Positions 5,882 through 6,454 of a DNA stretch of 6,454 bases are shown piece after piece. Location: assembly GCA_038240875.1 (NCBI GenBank), contig JBBRGG010000199.1:1-6454 (forward strand). The letters run 5' to 3'. The notes beneath the pieces are model-generated. The model had not been told where the DNA came from, made no database searches, and saw only the letters and a list, made by a program, of their open reading frames with translations. The stretch's first letter is position 1; each line of letters opens with the position of its first letter. The position numbers were made by a program, and so were the translations under genes. The DNA is from JBBRGG01 sp038240875. GTDB taxonomy: Bacteria > Planctomycetota > Phycisphaerae > Phycisphaerales > UBA1924.

Positions 5882-6454
5882 ATGACCACATCCAACATGA
5901 ACCCAAACGCTGGCGACTCGGCTCCCAAACTAATTATCGACACCGATTGGAAGTCGCAGGCACAGGCCGAGAAGGATCGATTGGCCCAAAGTTCTGTGAC
6001 GAAATCTGCACCCAAGGGCGTGGCCCCGAAAGCCGATCCGGCCAAGGGCGGGGCTGCTGCGGGCGTAGGCGCCATGATGGCTGCCGGCGCGGGCGAAGAA
6101 TCGGGCGTTCCGGAAGAAATCGGTTTCAAGGACCTTTTGACGCTGTTTATCACCAACGCGTTGCAATACATGGGGGCGTTTGCCGACCCGCAAACCGGGC
6201 GTGCGGTGGTTGCACCAGAAATGGCAAAGGTCTACATCGACATGCTTGGCGTACTCGAAACCAAGACGAAGGGGAATTTGTCCGAAGAGGAATCCACCTT
6301 GTTGTCGCAGTCGCTGAGCGAGCTTCGTCTTGAGTACGTTGAGCTTCTCAAGATGGTTGAGAAGGCTGTCGCCGAGGGGAAGATTAAGCCACAAGGCGCG
6401 GGCGGCCCCAAGCTTACGACGGGCATGGGCGGGCTGGGGGGCATGGGTGGCCCA
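5882..6454 (+). CDS. DUF1844 domain protein, 3' partial
   Basis: 191 codons are in the window with no stop, so the C-terminus is missing. ATG 5882 has an AGAGG Shine-Dalgarno site at 5870-5874 with 7-base spacing; a second in-frame ATG at 5897 lacks one. Residues about 15-34 (PKLIIDTDWKSQAQAEKDRL) are an N-terminal motif I associate with planctomycete members. An Ala/Lys/Pro/Gly-rich linker runs from about 41 to 72. The DUF1844 core follows at about 80-165: GFKDLLTLFITNALQYMGAF, DPQTGRAVVAPEMAKVYIDM, LGVLETKTKGNLSEEE, and SLSELRLEYVELLKMVE. The tail after 172 is Gly/Met-rich (TTGMGGLGGMGGP). There is no signal peptide or clear membrane span, so it is probably cytoplasmic. The family's function is unknown and I do not assign one. 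It is divergent from the lipoprotein gene. Confidence 0.92.
   Translation, partial: MTTSNMNPNAGDSAPKLIIDTDWKSQAQAEKDRLAQSSVTKSAPKGVAPKADPAKGGAAAGVGAMMAAGAGEESGVPEEIGFKDLLTLFITNALQYMGAFADPQTGRAVVAPEMAKVYIDMLGVLETKTKGNLSEEESTLLSQSLSELRLEYVELLKMVEKAVAEGKIKPQGAGGPKLTTGMGGLGGMGGP

Noticed and set aside
5758..6333. Plus-strand 191-codon open frame overlapping the DUF1844 gene
   Set aside because: It is in a different frame from the DUF1844 match, has Arg/Gly-rich shadow composition, and starts inside the 17-bp repeat array.

Overview
The window looks like chromosomal DNA from a planctomycete, probably of the class Phycisphaerae. This is inference from gene content: a DUF1844 protein with the N-terminal motif PKLIIDTDWKSQAQAEK, an FG-GAP/ASPIC-UnbV surface protein, a lipoprotein with a long n-region, and weak or absent Shine-Dalgarno sites at several starts. 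By eye it is moderately GC-rich. I see no rRNA, tRNA, CRISPR array, transposase or phage gene.

Layout, left to right. (1) Positions 1-906, minus strand: most of a PgeF/YfiH-type multicopper polyphenol oxidase-fold protein whose C-terminus runs off the left edge. (2) Positions 907-1081: a divergent intergenic region with a perfect 6-bp inverted repeat. (3) Positions 1082-3457, plus strand: a 791-residue exported protein with an N-terminal beta-sandwich-like domain, a run of FG-GAP/VCBS calcium-loop repeats and a C-terminal ASPIC/UnbV-like domain. It contains an in-frame 252-bp tandem duplication. (4) Positions 3458-3558: a short convergent gap with one candidate terminator for the minus strand. 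(5) Positions 3559-5615, minus strand: a two-gene unit of a SurA/PpiC-like lipoprotein followed by a YraN (UPF0102) protein. If YraN starts at its TTG, the two genes overlap by 4 bases. (6) Positions 5616-5881: a divergent intergenic region with a 17-bp tandem repeat and two candidate extended -10 promoters. (7) Positions 5882-6454, plus strand: a DUF1844 protein that runs off the right edge.

The genes do not form one pathway. Cell-envelope themes recur: peptidoglycan precursor quality control (PgeF), periplasmic folding (PpiC-like lipoprotein) and a surface or periplasmic repeat protein. YraN and DUF1844 are conserved families of poorly known role. I found no clear new multi-gene system. The best leads are the tandem duplication with decayed metal loops in the FG-GAP protein, the base-composition split along that gene, the 17-bp repeats in the divergent promoter region, and the loss of the parvulin active-site histidines in the lipoprotein.
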